Shown here: piece after piece, positions 9,967 to 19,211 of the stretch
Position numbering within the stretch: the first letter of the stretch is position 1
Layout of the letters: the number at the start of each line of letters is the position of its first letter
Assembly: GCA_001574975.1 (NCBI GenBank)
Contig: KQ965763.1
Coordinates: forward strand, 359,176-383,988
Direction of reading: 5' to 3'
DNA length: 24,813 nt
From: Gonapodya prolifera JEL478
Taxonomy: Eukaryota; Monoblepharomycota; Monoblepharidomycetes; Monoblepharidales; Gonapodyaceae
Program-made: the position numbers and the translations under genes
The notes under the pieces: generated by a model
What the model was told of the DNA's origin: nothing
Database searches by the model: none
The model's input: only the letters and a program-made list of their open reading frames with translations

Positions 9967-10308
9967 TTGCCCCCAATGCAATATAATACAAACCCTATTC
10001 TCATATCTGGTACTGCAACGGAAAACACTTTTCCCTCCCCATATATCCTCACAACAGAAGAATCCAGAATCATGGCAACACTCCCACCTGATATCTTCCA
10101 TGTTGCTCCCAGTCCCATCAAACTCCAAAAACTCCTTCACCTCCTTTGTGATCACCCAAACAGACCCTATGTAGACTACCTTGCTCAGGGCTTCCAGTTT
10201 GGGTTCTCTTATGGCTACAAGGGCACCTATGACCCATTTATCATTGAAAACCTGTGCTCGTCCCAGCTTGCCCCAGAAAAAATTGACAAGAACATAGCAG
10301 TAGGCTAG
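9967..10308 (+). pseudogene. RT N-terminal extension of the Ngaro-like element
   Basis: A 113-residue frame with HPNRPYVDYLAQGFQFGFSYGY and the downstream P-x-x-x-x-NL-S pattern. This is the segment that immediately precedes the fingers of the reverse transcriptase in DIRS-order elements. It ends at a TAG at 10306-10308, and the RT proper continues in the frame beginning at 10311, so a small indel near 10300 probably separates them. Confidence 0.7.
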
Positions 10309-10310
10309 CA

Positions 10311-11402
10311 ATGGGCCAAATATCCAAAGGTCTGACTCATGTTCCCCACCCCTTGGCCAAAGTCTCTCCAATTGGCCAGGCCCCCAAAAAGCATTCAACA
10401 AAGGTTCAGACCATATTCCACCTCTTGGCCACTCCCCCTGGGGATACTTCTGTAAATGAGTCCATAAATGGAGAGGATTTTTGCACAAAGTTCAAAGGCA
10501 TCTCAGTCACCATTGCATGGTTGCAACTCCTTGGCCCAGGATGCTTCATATTCAAAATTGATATCAAAGCCGCATACAGGTTTATTCCTCTTTGCATCAT
10601 TGACCAGTTGGTCCATATTTTTCACTGGTGTGAAAAGTTCTACATGGACTACTGGTTATCCTTTGGCTCAAAAGCAAGCCCAGCCATCTGGAACAGATTT
10701 GCCAATATCATTTGCTGGATAGCAAACAAACACAGCTCTTCCTTGGGCGTCATAGGACACTACATGGACGACTTCTGGGGAATATTTGTGGGTCAGCGCA
10801 AAGCCCAAACAGAGTTTCTTTGCTTCTGCACTGTGCTTGCCTCATTGGGCATACCCAAAGCACCTGACAAATGTGTGGCCCCCTCTCAGAATATTACACT
10901 AGTCGGATTCAAATTAGATACAATATCAATGAGCATCACAATCCCTGAGGAAAGCAGAGCTTGCTTTCCAGAGCAACTCCTTACATGGCAGAACTGCAAC
11001 ACCTGCAACATCAATGAGCTTCAATCCTTAGTTGGCTCCATGATGTGGTATGGACAAATCCTCCCCCACAGCCAAACATTTTCCCAGCATTGCATTTCAA
11101 AAATTAAGCCAACAAAGAAAGGGGGTCAGATCCGTCACATCTCAATAGCTATGAAGGACAAAATTTCTTGGTGGCAACAAGCTCTAGCATCCTCGAAGGG
11201 CCTTGACCTCTCTGCTGACCAACACTGGGAGCTGCCCCATCTAGCCCAGTTCTACACTGACTCAACACTTCAAAACCGTTGCCTTGTCTGTTTTACTGAC
11301 AATGCGGCTAATGTTTCAGCCTTTGATAAGGGAGCCAGCTCAAACCCCACAGTTCAAGCCCTCATCAGAGAAATATATTGGGCACAGCTCATCTACCAGT
11401 GC
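10311..11402 (+). pseudogene. Reverse transcriptase and 5' part of RNase H, Ngaro-like
   Basis: The frame gives 364 residues before the gypsy insertion. RT motif A is FKIDIKAAYR (residues 81-90), motif B is PAIWNRF (124-130), and motif C is HYMDDFW with the catalytic YMDD (151-154), so the RT active site is intact. From about residue 312 the sequence looks like the RNase H domain of DIRS-order elements (FYTDSTL, CFTDNAANVSA, ALIREIYWAQL). The frame runs 11 codons into the LTR to a stop at 11433-11435, an artefact of the insertion. The remainder of RNase H lies 8.8 kb away, from 20187. Confidence 0.87.
11399..11402. repeat. Target site duplication, left copy (GTGC)
   Basis: GTGC immediately before the left LTR equals GTGC at 20187-20190 immediately after the right LTR. 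The LTR then has standard TG...CA ends. If the terminal A of the LTR is counted with the target, the duplication is 5 bp (AGTGC); the sequence cannot tell which. Confidence 0.85.
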
Positions 11403-11663
11403 TGTGGCAGAACTGATACTCGATCAGCCTCCTAGGGTTATCCAAAGGGTAAGTAGCAGCGCAGGACTAGAGAGAGATGGTAGTATGTGAGATAGATGTG
11501 TATTGGTCTAGCTAGATGAGGCTCTGAACATATATAAATAGTGGTGCCTGAGGCTACCTTTTANCATATATAAATAGTGGTGCCTGAGGCTACCTTTTAG
11601 CCCCATCCGACTCAAGGCTATAGTAGTATTCACTAACCCCTTTCGAGTGTTAGTTCCACCACA
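11403..11663 (-). repeat. Gypsy 3' LTR (left copy), 261 bp
   Basis: It starts TGTGGCAG and ends CCACCACA on the plus strand, matching the copy at 19946-20186. Differences: it lacks 16 nt present in the right copy (after GGACTAGAGAG), carries a tandem duplication of 36 nt (11529-11564 and 11565-11600) with an ambiguous base N at 11564, and has C where the other has T near the last bases. A TATATAAATAG stretch lies inside the duplicated unit. Confidence 0.95.
11529..11600. repeat. 36-bp tandem duplication in the left LTR, with an N
   Basis: Two copies of a unit beginning CATATATAAATAGTGG stand head to tail. The only ambiguous base lies exactly at the junction (11564). The right LTR has a single copy. 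Either a real slippage duplication or an assembly overlap that was not collapsed. Confidence 0.85.
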
Positions 11664-11675
11664 CCTCCCTTCCTT
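11664..11675 (-). promoter_or_regulatory. Polypurine tract (plus-strand DNA primer)
   Basis: On the minus strand an uninterrupted purine run (AAGGAAGGGAGG) directly abuts the 3' LTR. This is the expected place and composition for the polypurine tract that primes second-strand synthesis in LTR retrotransposons. Confidence 0.9.
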
Positions 11676-11952
11676 ATTGAAGGCTGGTGTCCGCACCAGG
11701 AGTATGTTCAGACCGCAAACACCCCGACATGCAAAACCCAGTGGGAAAAAAGCATTATCGGTCGGACTGCAAATGCGTACAGGCACAATACAACAGCCCT
11801 CATAGGAGAAACCCTTGGGGTGAAAACTCCTGTCACAAGTAGATCCTTTTTGGGGCACCAATCTCTAAGAGTAGCAGTGAGCCCAAATAAAACACGAAAT
11901 AGCAGATAGAGATTGCCCCTTCCTGCAAAGAGGTGTCCACACCGAAACAGAA
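11676..11952 (-). other. Gypsy 3' untranslated segment
   Basis: Between the final in-frame stop of pol and the polypurine tract no coding sequence is evident. Open frames here have no recognisable features. Confidence 0.6.
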
Positions 11953-13386
11953 TTAATTCTTGTTCCAGGCCGCACGTGCACTTTTCCGAGACGCTTTGCA
12001 TTCAGGAGAAGTGACTGGAAGTCGCGGAGCACAAGGCTTTTTAACTTTCAACAGAAAGTTTAGTCTCTCGTATTCCTTGATCATCTCTTTGCCTTGGATA
12101 TTGTAGGCAAATGTCCATTCAGGATCATTGTAGCCTCAAAATTTCACAAGGTATTGTGTGTTCTTGCCATGTCCCCGTTTTGCCGAAATGTGCTCCATTT
12201 CGTACTGTGGTCTACCATCAGCATGTGAGCCAAGAGGGGCAACAAGGGCATCGGTCAGATCTTCAGCAGATCCCGCAGGAGACGACCAATCCTCTTCAAT
12301 AGGTGAAGCAGTCGATGCCAGTGCAGTTTGTGCATCAGGCAGCGGAATGTAAGCTGGCACCTTTCGAAGACGAGTCATGTGAGCAAGAGCTGGTCTACCA
12401 GTGCGAGCATGCACAAGACGGTAGGTGACGGGCATAACTTGTTCAGTGATGGTGTAGGGTCCAACCCAGTACGAAGCAAACTTAGTACTGTCCCCTTTGC
12501 GATGAGCTTCCTTAACGTCAAGCGTCACCGTTCCACTGATCACAATGGTAACATCTTGCTGTTTATGGTTGAACGCATCCTTGCGCTTCGCCGCAGACGT
12601 CTTCATGCGCTCATGGGCTTGTTCATACAACTCGGCCAATAACTCCGAAAAAGGCAAATTGTCCCCATCGTGGAGTGACAACCGCTGCTCGACACTGGCA
12701 ATTACATCTGTCAGTAGGCAAGGCTCAGTGCCAGTGGCAAGAAAAAATGGAGTGTAGCTGGTTGTGGAATGCACGCAAGAATTGAGAGCGAACTGAATGG
12801 GTCTTACAAATAGATCCCAATTCGTTTGGTCTTCATTATCGATGTACATGTACAAAGATTGAACGATCGGTTTTATTACTCTTTCAGCGTACGGGTTTCC
12901 TTGGGGATGACCCAGCAATGAGAAGGTATGACGGAACCGCAGTTTTTTGCCAAGACGTTCAAGCACCTTGGTAGCAAAGGCATTATCACTGTGGAGTCTC
13001 TTAAAGACACCCCAGTGGTAGACCCATTCATTGAGCAAAGCGTATGCAGTTGTTGCCGCGGAGGTGTCAGCTACTGGAATGAGCTTGACCCAGTGGGTAA
13101 ACAAGTCGACCACTACAGAGATGTGTGAAAGTCCGCCAGCCGTAGTAGGGAAAGGTCCAATGTGGTTGATAGCCACATTGTCCCACAGCTGGGAAACCGA
13201 GAAGTCATAGGGGATAAGCTTGCCATGGTGCTTTGGTTGGGTTGGTTTCCTACTTTGGCAAGAGATGCATCGCCCTATGTAGTCGCGTATGTCTCAAGCC
13301 ATTCGGTACCAATAAAACTTTGGTGACATTGCAGTGATCATAGATGTTGATCCCGGGTGTGCAGCAGTGAGATCTTCATGGAACAT
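11953..13386 (-). pseudogene. Gypsy integrase and chromodomain
   Basis: Integrase inserts the element's cDNA into the host genome. The zinc-binding H2C2 region begins right after the TGA at 13387-13389 (MFHEDLTAAHPG...CISC) and contains another TGA at 13294-13296. The core follows: NHIGPFPTTAGG, where the first catalytic Asp is Asn (codon 13165-13167); LHSDN (Asp 12985-12987) with a small deletion after it; and YAERVIKP (Glu 12883-12885). The C-terminus is a chromodomain, YEMEHISAKRGHGKNTQYLVKF, cut by a TGA at 12136-12138 and continuing GYNDPEWTFAYNIQGKEMI to a natural TAA at 11953-11955. Chromodomains bind methylated histone H3 tails and guide integration. Three stops and loss of an acidic active-site residue make this integrase inactive. 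Confidence 0.9.
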
Positions 13387-14400
13387 TCATAAGATCTCAG
13401 TCCGTTTGGACACAGGTACAACAACTGGTAGGTCACCCTCAAGCTGCTTAAGCAGTACTCGAGATGCGCCTGTAGCACTTGCAGGTTCTCTAGAGCAAAG
13501 CACCGACCAAACAAGGAGACCGTTGTGGATTTGCATGCCCTTTGACCGTTGGACATACTCTTTCCACTCTGGGAAGGAGAGTTGCTCTTCCCCCACCTTG
13601 TTTTCAAGGACCATAAAAATCTGCGACAGTTCAGGATCATTTCTCTGAGCTGTGCGGAAGTCATTGCAGTACTCTTGGTCGTCCCAAGATGCACTGGAGA
13701 ACGCTCGTACGGTGGTCGGTTTTGGTGTGGTGCGATCATGGAGACGTTGCTTGTGGGCGATAAGGGCGTTGACCCACGCAGGGATTTTATCCTCTGGCGC
13801 AGCATCATTCTTGCCATTGCCGGCAGTGGGAATGTCAAATGAAATATGTAGGTCGTCCTGGGGCAGGTTTTTGAGTCGCAACAAAGCGTCAACTTGAACC
13901 TGCGTAGGCCCAGGCTTATAGACCGGCGTGTAGGCAGACTCAGACATTCGGATTGCCCAACGCGCAACTTTGCCAGTACTTGAGGGGTTTTGTAGCCATT
14001 TAAGAGATTTGTGGTCAGTGTGAAGTTCGAACAGCGCTCCTAATAGATAGTGCTGAAAGAACTCGCAACCCCACAGAGCGGCAAAAGCTTCTCGTTTGCG
14101 AGTATCCCAGTGTTGCTGGGCTGGAGTGAACTTCTTGGAACCATACCCCACAGGATATGGTTTACCACGATCGTCCATCTGCTCAAGAACAGCGCTGGCG
14201 GCGATTCCAGATGCATCTGTCTTTAAAATGAACAGACGGTTGTAGTCAACCCTTCTAAGTACGCGCCCCGGTTCAGTAAGCATCGTCTTGAGAGTCGTGA
14301 ACGCCTTGAACAGAGTACCACCTGAGCAATCTACCTTCATGCCTTTAATGGTCATGTCGGATAGAGGGGCAGCAATCTCTGCGAAACGAGGAATAAAGTG
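13387..14400 (-). pseudogene. Gypsy RNase H and linker
   Basis: RNase H removes the RNA strand during cDNA synthesis. The frame runs from after the TGA at 14401-14403 to the TGA at 13387-13389. Signatures are LKTDASGIAASAVLEQ, GYGSKKFTPAQQHWDTRKREAFAALW and ELHTDHKSLKWL, the usual order in gypsy elements. The final motif reads VDALLRLKN where DALSRLKN is expected: a TTG codon replaces the likely TCG Ser. The linker to the integrase follows. The catalytic acidic residues I can place look intact, so decay here is mainly through the flanking stops. Confidence 0.88.
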
Positions 14401-15216
14401 TCAATAATATCCAGCAAGACCCAAGAAATGTTGTAGTTCCTTGAGATCGCGTGGTGGATTAAGGTTCGCCACAGCGTTAACCTTTTTGGGGTCCATCTTG
14501 ATGTTTCTGTCAGAAGTAAGCACGTGACCCAAATAAGGTGTCTCGTGTTGACAGAAGTTACATTTTGATGCGCAGAGCTTGAGGTTAGCCTTGCGCAGTC
14601 TTTCAAAGATCTGCTCGAGGTGTGCAAGATGCTCTTTGAAGGAGGCAGAGAATACCAGAATGTCATCAAGGTAAACAAGGCAAGATACCCAATTCATGCC
14701 TTGCACAACACGGTCCATGAGACGTTGGAACGTGGCGGGTGCGTTGGTGAGACCGAAGGGCATTCAAACGAACTCAAAGAGGCCCTCATGCGTCACAAAA
14801 GCCATTTTAGGTTGGTCTTTTGGTGCAATTTCGATATTCCAATACCCCCAAGTGATGTCTAGTGCTGTATAGTACTTAGCATCTTTGGTGGCATTAATAA
14901 GGTCGTCGATACAAGGAAGCGGGTACTGATCACGTTTTGTAATCGCGTTCAGCTTCCAATAGTCGATGCAGAAGCAGAGTTTTCCATCCTTCTTGGGAAC
15001 CATTACCACTGGAGCGGACCAAGGCAACATGCTACATTGGATAATTCCATCCTTTAGCATTTTCTTGCAGTGCTCTCCTATGGAGTTGCGATTGCGCTTG
15101 CCTGAACGGTATTGTGGTACAGAAATCGGGCAGGCGTCACCAGTGTCGATCTCGTGTTGGACACCTTGGACAATGCCAGGTACATTGCCAACACTAAATA
15201 TGTCTTTATTTCGCTA
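14401..15216 (-). pseudogene. Gypsy reverse transcriptase
   Basis: The RT spans two open pieces divided by a TGA at 14764-14766. Before it: GIIQCSMLPWSAPVVMVPKKDGK, then LCFCIDYWKLN (normally L-R-F-C-I-D-Y-R-K-L-N) and ALDITWGYWNIEI. After it: MPFGLTNAPATFQRLMD, VYLDDILVFS (YLDD codons 14662-14673) and LGHVLTSD. The polymerase active site is intact. Two Arg-to-Cys/Trp changes and the stop all fit C-to-T at CGN codons. The piece is bounded upstream by a TAG at 15214-15216 and downstream by the TGA at 14401-14403, where the family has Arg in GYYR. Confidence 0.92.
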
Positions 15217-15831
15217 CAGAAATGCTTGCAGATGGCCTATTTGCTTGTCTGTGAGTATTGTGTTGGTGAGGTTGAGGCCTTCAATGTCATTGCGGGCGGT
15301 CCCTAGGGTCGGGTTGGCTATGGCCGTCATAAGGATTCCCCAGTGATCGAACTCCAAGACGGGCTCTGCGTCTTCAGGCTTTGCCTTTAAGACAAAAGTC
15401 TCGTACTTGGTATTGTCGATCCTGGTGCATCGGGCGATCCTCGTTCCTTTTGGGACAATCACTGTTCGGTCCAACCAGTTCTCGATCCCAACTGCAACGA
15501 CTCCGTCTTTGACGCGGCAGAAGGAATTAGGCACAGATAGATTATCTTGCATTGTAAGGATAGGGTTGGCCACAATACAAATGTCCTCCCCTTCCAGTTT
15601 TGTGTGGACTCGGTGTTCGAGGGGGGTGACTACTGCAAGGGTTCCAAGACCTGGCGGAAGGGTGAGCGGTTTTGTTGTGATCATAGTGAAAGTCTCAGTG
15701 GTAGTTCGCACTGTGCATCGAACTGCAGCCAAGGAGATTGGGGGCGAGTACTGGTTGTACTGGATCTGGGCATTCTTGCAGAGGGGAAAGCAAATGGTCA
15801 TCTTACGCATGTCTAGCAGAGCACCGTTTCT
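15217..15831 (-). pseudogene. Gypsy protease-RT linker region
   Basis: The frame between the TGA at 15832-15834 and the TAG at 15214-15216 encodes about 205 residues without a catalytic motif that I recognise. It reads on directly from the protease (RNGALLDMRKMTICF) and ends with a segment, LTDKQIGHLQAFL, that resembles the start of the RT N-terminal extension. The same frame as protease and RT shows it is an internal part of one polyprotein. Confidence 0.75.
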
Positions 15832-16347
15832 TCATAGATAGCCTGTGCCTAATATCACGTCATAAGGAAGACCGTCGATGATGTTGAAGGTGACCGTACA
15901 GTGGCCAAACCCATTGATGTCGACTGGCATAACAACGCGGCCCATGGGTTGCATGGTGCTGCTGTTGCCAATGGTAATTTTGAGACGCTTGTCGGTCATC
16001 ATACAAGGGTACTCTGGGTTGCCATGCACAAAGCAACGGTAAGTGTCATAGCTCATGCATTCAACATTGGCACCAGTGTCGGGTAGGCCCTCAACAATGG
16101 CTCCGTCAAGGTCAGGAAGACTGACTAGATGTACTTGTACTTTGCACACGACGTGGTTCACGTAGAGGTCAGGGTCAGCACCATAGTTGGTGTTCTTGAT
16201 GACAACCGGTTCGTCCGACTTGGATACTTCAATGTTCATCTCGAGCGGTTCCGGCTGGGCGCGGGGCATGGTGGGGCATTTACGATACTCGTTACAACGG
16301 GCACAGTTACAACGTTGTTGTGGTGTTGGGTCAGGGTTCGGGAGTCA
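15832..16347 (-). pseudogene. Gypsy aspartic protease
   Basis: The retropepsin-like protease cuts the polyprotein. The active-site motif GLPDTGANVECMS has its DTGA codons at 16069-16080, and the second conserved segment is YDVILGTGYL, close to the end of the piece. A Cys-rich stretch, CNCARCNEYRKCP, lies just upstream of the first Met (16269) in the same frame. The frame is bounded by TGA codons at 16345-16347 and 15832-15834. The latter falls exactly after GTGYL, where Trp or Arg would be expected. Confidence 0.87.
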
Positions 16348-17190
16348 CTTCGAGGGTGGTTCAGTACCATCCTCACCAGCTGATCCCAACTGTGTTCGCT
16401 TCTTTGGCGGGTGTTTCTTGTAGTGGACAAGGAGGTAATCAAGGTCAGAGACCTGAAGCGGTTCTCTGTCACCCTGTGGCTCTGTACCCCTACCGGACAT
16501 AGACGGTACCACCAGCCGGGCACGCGGTTGCTCCGACAGTGGATCGGGTTGTAAGGAGGCCACGTCCCCGGACATGCCCGGGTATGTGCTTAGCTCAACG
16601 CCCCGTGTTGAGGAGCTCCCGGAGGACAGGCAGGGGTCTGCTTCGACTGCCGGGCTGGGTGATAGGGCGACAGAAGGGTTACCATTAGACTTAAACGCCG
16701 TGCATGAAACAAAAGCAGGGCGCAGAAAGTGCGCAGCAAGGGGGAAAAAGCGGGCGAGGTCCCTATGGGGTCCGTACGTGCCCCACCAGCCCAGTGGTTG
16801 CAGTCCCTGAAGGGTCACACTGACACTGTGTGGGAGGCCAGCCGAGGTGCAAAGCACTGCCGTTAACATGGAACGACTCTCGGGATGCTCTTTATACCAC
16901 CTGGGTTTTCCCCGGTGCCACTGTGTTGCGTGTGTCAACATCGCGCAACTACAGTCAGCCACGACCCCGTTCGACAGTTGTCGCGACTCAACCTGAACAT
17001 TAGCCCCGTTTATGTGGGCAGGGTGACTGGGCAGCTATTCCTCCATCAAGGTTTCCACTTGGGGCGCACCCGCAGAGTGTACAGCTGCGTGACGGTGTGA
17101 GGGTGGTACACGTCCCAAACAAAGCAAAATTTTGGTGGTGCGCGTCGTAGGCGTGGTGCGATGGTATAAACGAATAGAGCATGTATTAAA
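16348..17190 (-). pseudogene. Gypsy region upstream of protease, same frame as pol
   Basis: The pol frame extends back from the TGA at 16345 through about 230 codons to a TAG at 17035-17037, and then without another stop to 17191. It has no motif I recognise. It contains Ser/Pro-rich sequence and a basic patch near the end (HYKKHPPKKR). It lies in the -1 frame relative to Gag, which ended at 17466, so Gag and this region do not overlap. A -1 frameshift product may have joined them in an active ancestor; part of the connection seems degraded. Confidence 0.55.
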
Positions 17191-17465
17191 CTATGCTCAA
17201 CACGAAGGGGGGGTCTTGCTCTCGTGGGCAGGACCGGCAATTAGTCCGCGACCAGTGCTCTCAGTGGAGCCATTGCCCGTCTTCCGCGCGTGACGCCCTT
17301 TCCCGACACGACACGAGTCAACTTATGGCGCTTAAGGCCAGCGTTGCTTGCGTTTCCTTGTCAGTGGGGGAGTGCACAGCAAGGGCCCTTCGGTCCACCC
17401 ATTTGGGTTGGGACGAAGCCAATGCAAGTGTCTTTTCAGTCTAGGTTTTATTGTAGCCCGCGTAA
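17191..17465 (-). other. Gag-pol junction, degraded
   Basis: Between the Gag stop and the point where the pol frame opens, no frame is open throughout. An active relative would show whether this is deletion, frame decay, or a real untranslated spacer. Confidence 0.5.
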
Positions 17466-19211
17466 CTAAACACACTGTACAAGAGTCGCTAAGCATACTC
17501 TAAGTAGTAGGGGTGCTTGTGCTACCCTCCAGTGTAATGCCCAAAGTGCCGTGTACGTACGTACAGTCGTTGCCCTGGCAACAACCACCCAAAGCGCCAA
17601 GTGTCCTACGCACTTCCTAAAGAATCGCCTGTTCTTGTTGTCACGCCTATTGTCAGTGCCACGACCACCCCGGTAGTCGCAGTCATCCTGACGGTCGCAA
17701 CGCCCATTGTCCTCTGTAAGTGCCTTGATCCAAGCCGCCGTGTAGCTGCTGTACTTGCAGTCGCGCGTGGTGTGGTTATCCAATCCACACCGCTTGCAGC
17801 TCAGACGACGGGGAGAGGGGGAACGGCGAGGGTATGACCCACCCTGGCCGCGGTTGTCGTAATCGCGAGAGCAAGAACGATTTCCACATGGGGGCGATCG
17901 GTTGCAGTCTTGAGGGCGGTGCTCCTGCTTTTGGTTGTTGGGGTTGCTGTTGCCCTTGAACCGTTTGCTGTTCTGGCGGCCACCCTCATCAGTAGGGGCG
18001 GCACGCTTCGGTGGCGACGCAGGCAGAGCGTCAGCATCGATGACGTGCACGTGAGCGGCAGGTGTGGGAGGCGTTGAAGCAGCAGTGGGGGTGGTGGCTG
18101 GGGCAGGCGTCGGGGTCTCGGTCTTGCCAACTGGCTTTGGAGCAAGCTTCTTCTGCAGGGTCATATGCCTTGCGCATGCAATAAGCTGCTCAATGTCCTC
18201 AATGAAGTCGAAGCCATGCTGCTGTGCGCGGTCCTCCACCTGGATCCACTGCTCAGGCGTGAGGGCGTTGCGGAAGCAGTTGATGGCCATGCTATTGATG
18301 AGGGCCGAGTCAGGGCGAGCCTGGTGGAGCGACGCAGCGTCGAGGTGGGTGTAGAAGTTGCGAGCGTCAGTGAGGCAGTCCTGCGTGAAAGTCTCTGCAG
18401 AGACGGCTTGTCCTGACTCGTCGACGTTCCAGTACCCTGCCATTGCGCAGTGGCGCATCCTGTTGATGTAGTGGGGCAAGGCATAGACGGCAATGATGAA
18501 CTGAAACATCTGCCAAGCCGTGCGAGGGGGAAGAGGCCATTGCGGGGTGTTGGGGTAGAGGTTCAGAGGTTGCGGGCACAGGGTGGGGTCCATCGTGGTA
18601 AGCCAGCCCAGGAGATCCTTGCGCGTGACCCTCTTGATGAGCACCCGTTTGATGGCGGCCTGATTCGCACCCTCTGCCTTGGCGTTCATTATGATACGCT
18701 TGGCGCTCCCCAACACATTGGACGGGTTGAGCTTTTTGGTGCGGTGGTTGTCAAAGCGGATGTTTGGTGCCTCGTCGCTGTTGGTGCTGACGTCGTCCAG
18801 GAAGCCGTCCGAGGCCGTGATGGGGTGGACAACTGACTCCTTGGGTTGAAGGGGTAGGATAATCGACTGGGGTGGTAGAGGAGGAAGCGCAGGTGGCGGC
18901 TGCACTGGGGCGCTGACAGGTGTGGCTGGTGCGGGGCCATCGACGCGAGATTGTGTGGCAGGGGGAGTCCTTGGATCTATATCCATTGTATCCACGCGCC
19001 TAGTGAGATCCCAGACACGCCAGGCCTTCTTCTTGCTGCGAGCATTGGCGTGGGGTAAGTTAGATGCGCTCTCGCGTTGGGGCGAGGTTGCTGGGGTTGC
19101 TTCGCAAGACGTTGACGAAGTGGAAGATTCGGGGGGGTTCGCCACTGGGGACGGGGTTACTGGCAAGGAGGAGTTGGAAGATGTGTCAGCGGGACCTCCG
19201 TTGTTTGACAT
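17466..19211 (-). CDS. Gypsy Gag with CCHC zinc knuckle
   Basis: Gag forms the particle and binds the element's RNA. The start at 19211 (MSNNGGPADTSS) gives 581 residues; the frame is open upstream to 19412, but that extension looks like leader rather than protein. The N-terminal third is rich in Pro, Ser and Thr. A helical capsid-like part follows (AWQMFQFIIAVYALPHYINRM, DARNFYTHLDAASLHQARP). A basic Arg/Ser/Gly-rich segment leads to the zinc knuckle CKRCGLDNHTTRDC (C-x2-C-x4-H-x4-C; codons 17757-17798). This is the only long open reading frame left in the element and may still be translatable. The last ~50 residues after RRFFRK lack homology and may be out of the original frame. Confidence 0.85.
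   Translation of the reverse strand: MSNNGGPADTSSNSSLPVTPSPVANPPESSTSSTSCEATPATSPQRESASNLPHANARSKKKAWRVWDLTRRVDTMDIDPRTPPATQSRVDGPAPATPVSAPVQPPPALPPLPPQSIILPLQPKESVVHPITASDGFLDDVSTNSDEAPNIRFDNHRTKKLNPSNVLGSAKRIIMNAKAEGANQAAIKRVLIKRVTRKDLLGWLTTMDPTLCPQPLNLYPNTPQWPLPPRTAWQMFQFIIAVYALPHYINRMRHCAMAGYWNVDESGQAVSAETFTQDCLTDARNFYTHLDAASLHQARPDSALINSMAINCFRNALTPEQWIQVEDRAQQHGFDFIEDIEQLIACARHMTLQKKLAPKPVGKTETPTPAPATTPTAASTPPTPAAHVHVIDADALPASPPKRAAPTDEGGRQNSKRFKGNSNPNNQKQEHRPQDCNRSPPCGNRSCSRDYDNRGQGGSYPRRSPSPRRLSCKRCGLDNHTTRDCKYSSYTAAWIKALTEDNGRCDRQDDCDYRGGRGTDNRRDNKNRRFFRKCVGHLALWVVVARATTVRTYTALWALHWRVAQAPLLLRVCLATLVQCV

Noticed and set aside
11508-11861. Minus-strand ORF crossing the left LTR and the N
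   Set aside because: It depends on the duplicated unit and the ambiguous base and consists of LTR and non-coding sequence.
11953-16347. TGA codons in gypsy pol read as an amino acid (recoding, readthrough or RNA editing)
   Set aside because: Host genes in the window and Gag itself use TGG for Trp. Seven TGA codons at scattered, non-equivalent sites plus missense changes of the same type fit mutation better. Editing of stops to Trp would give the wrong residue at sites where the family has Arg.
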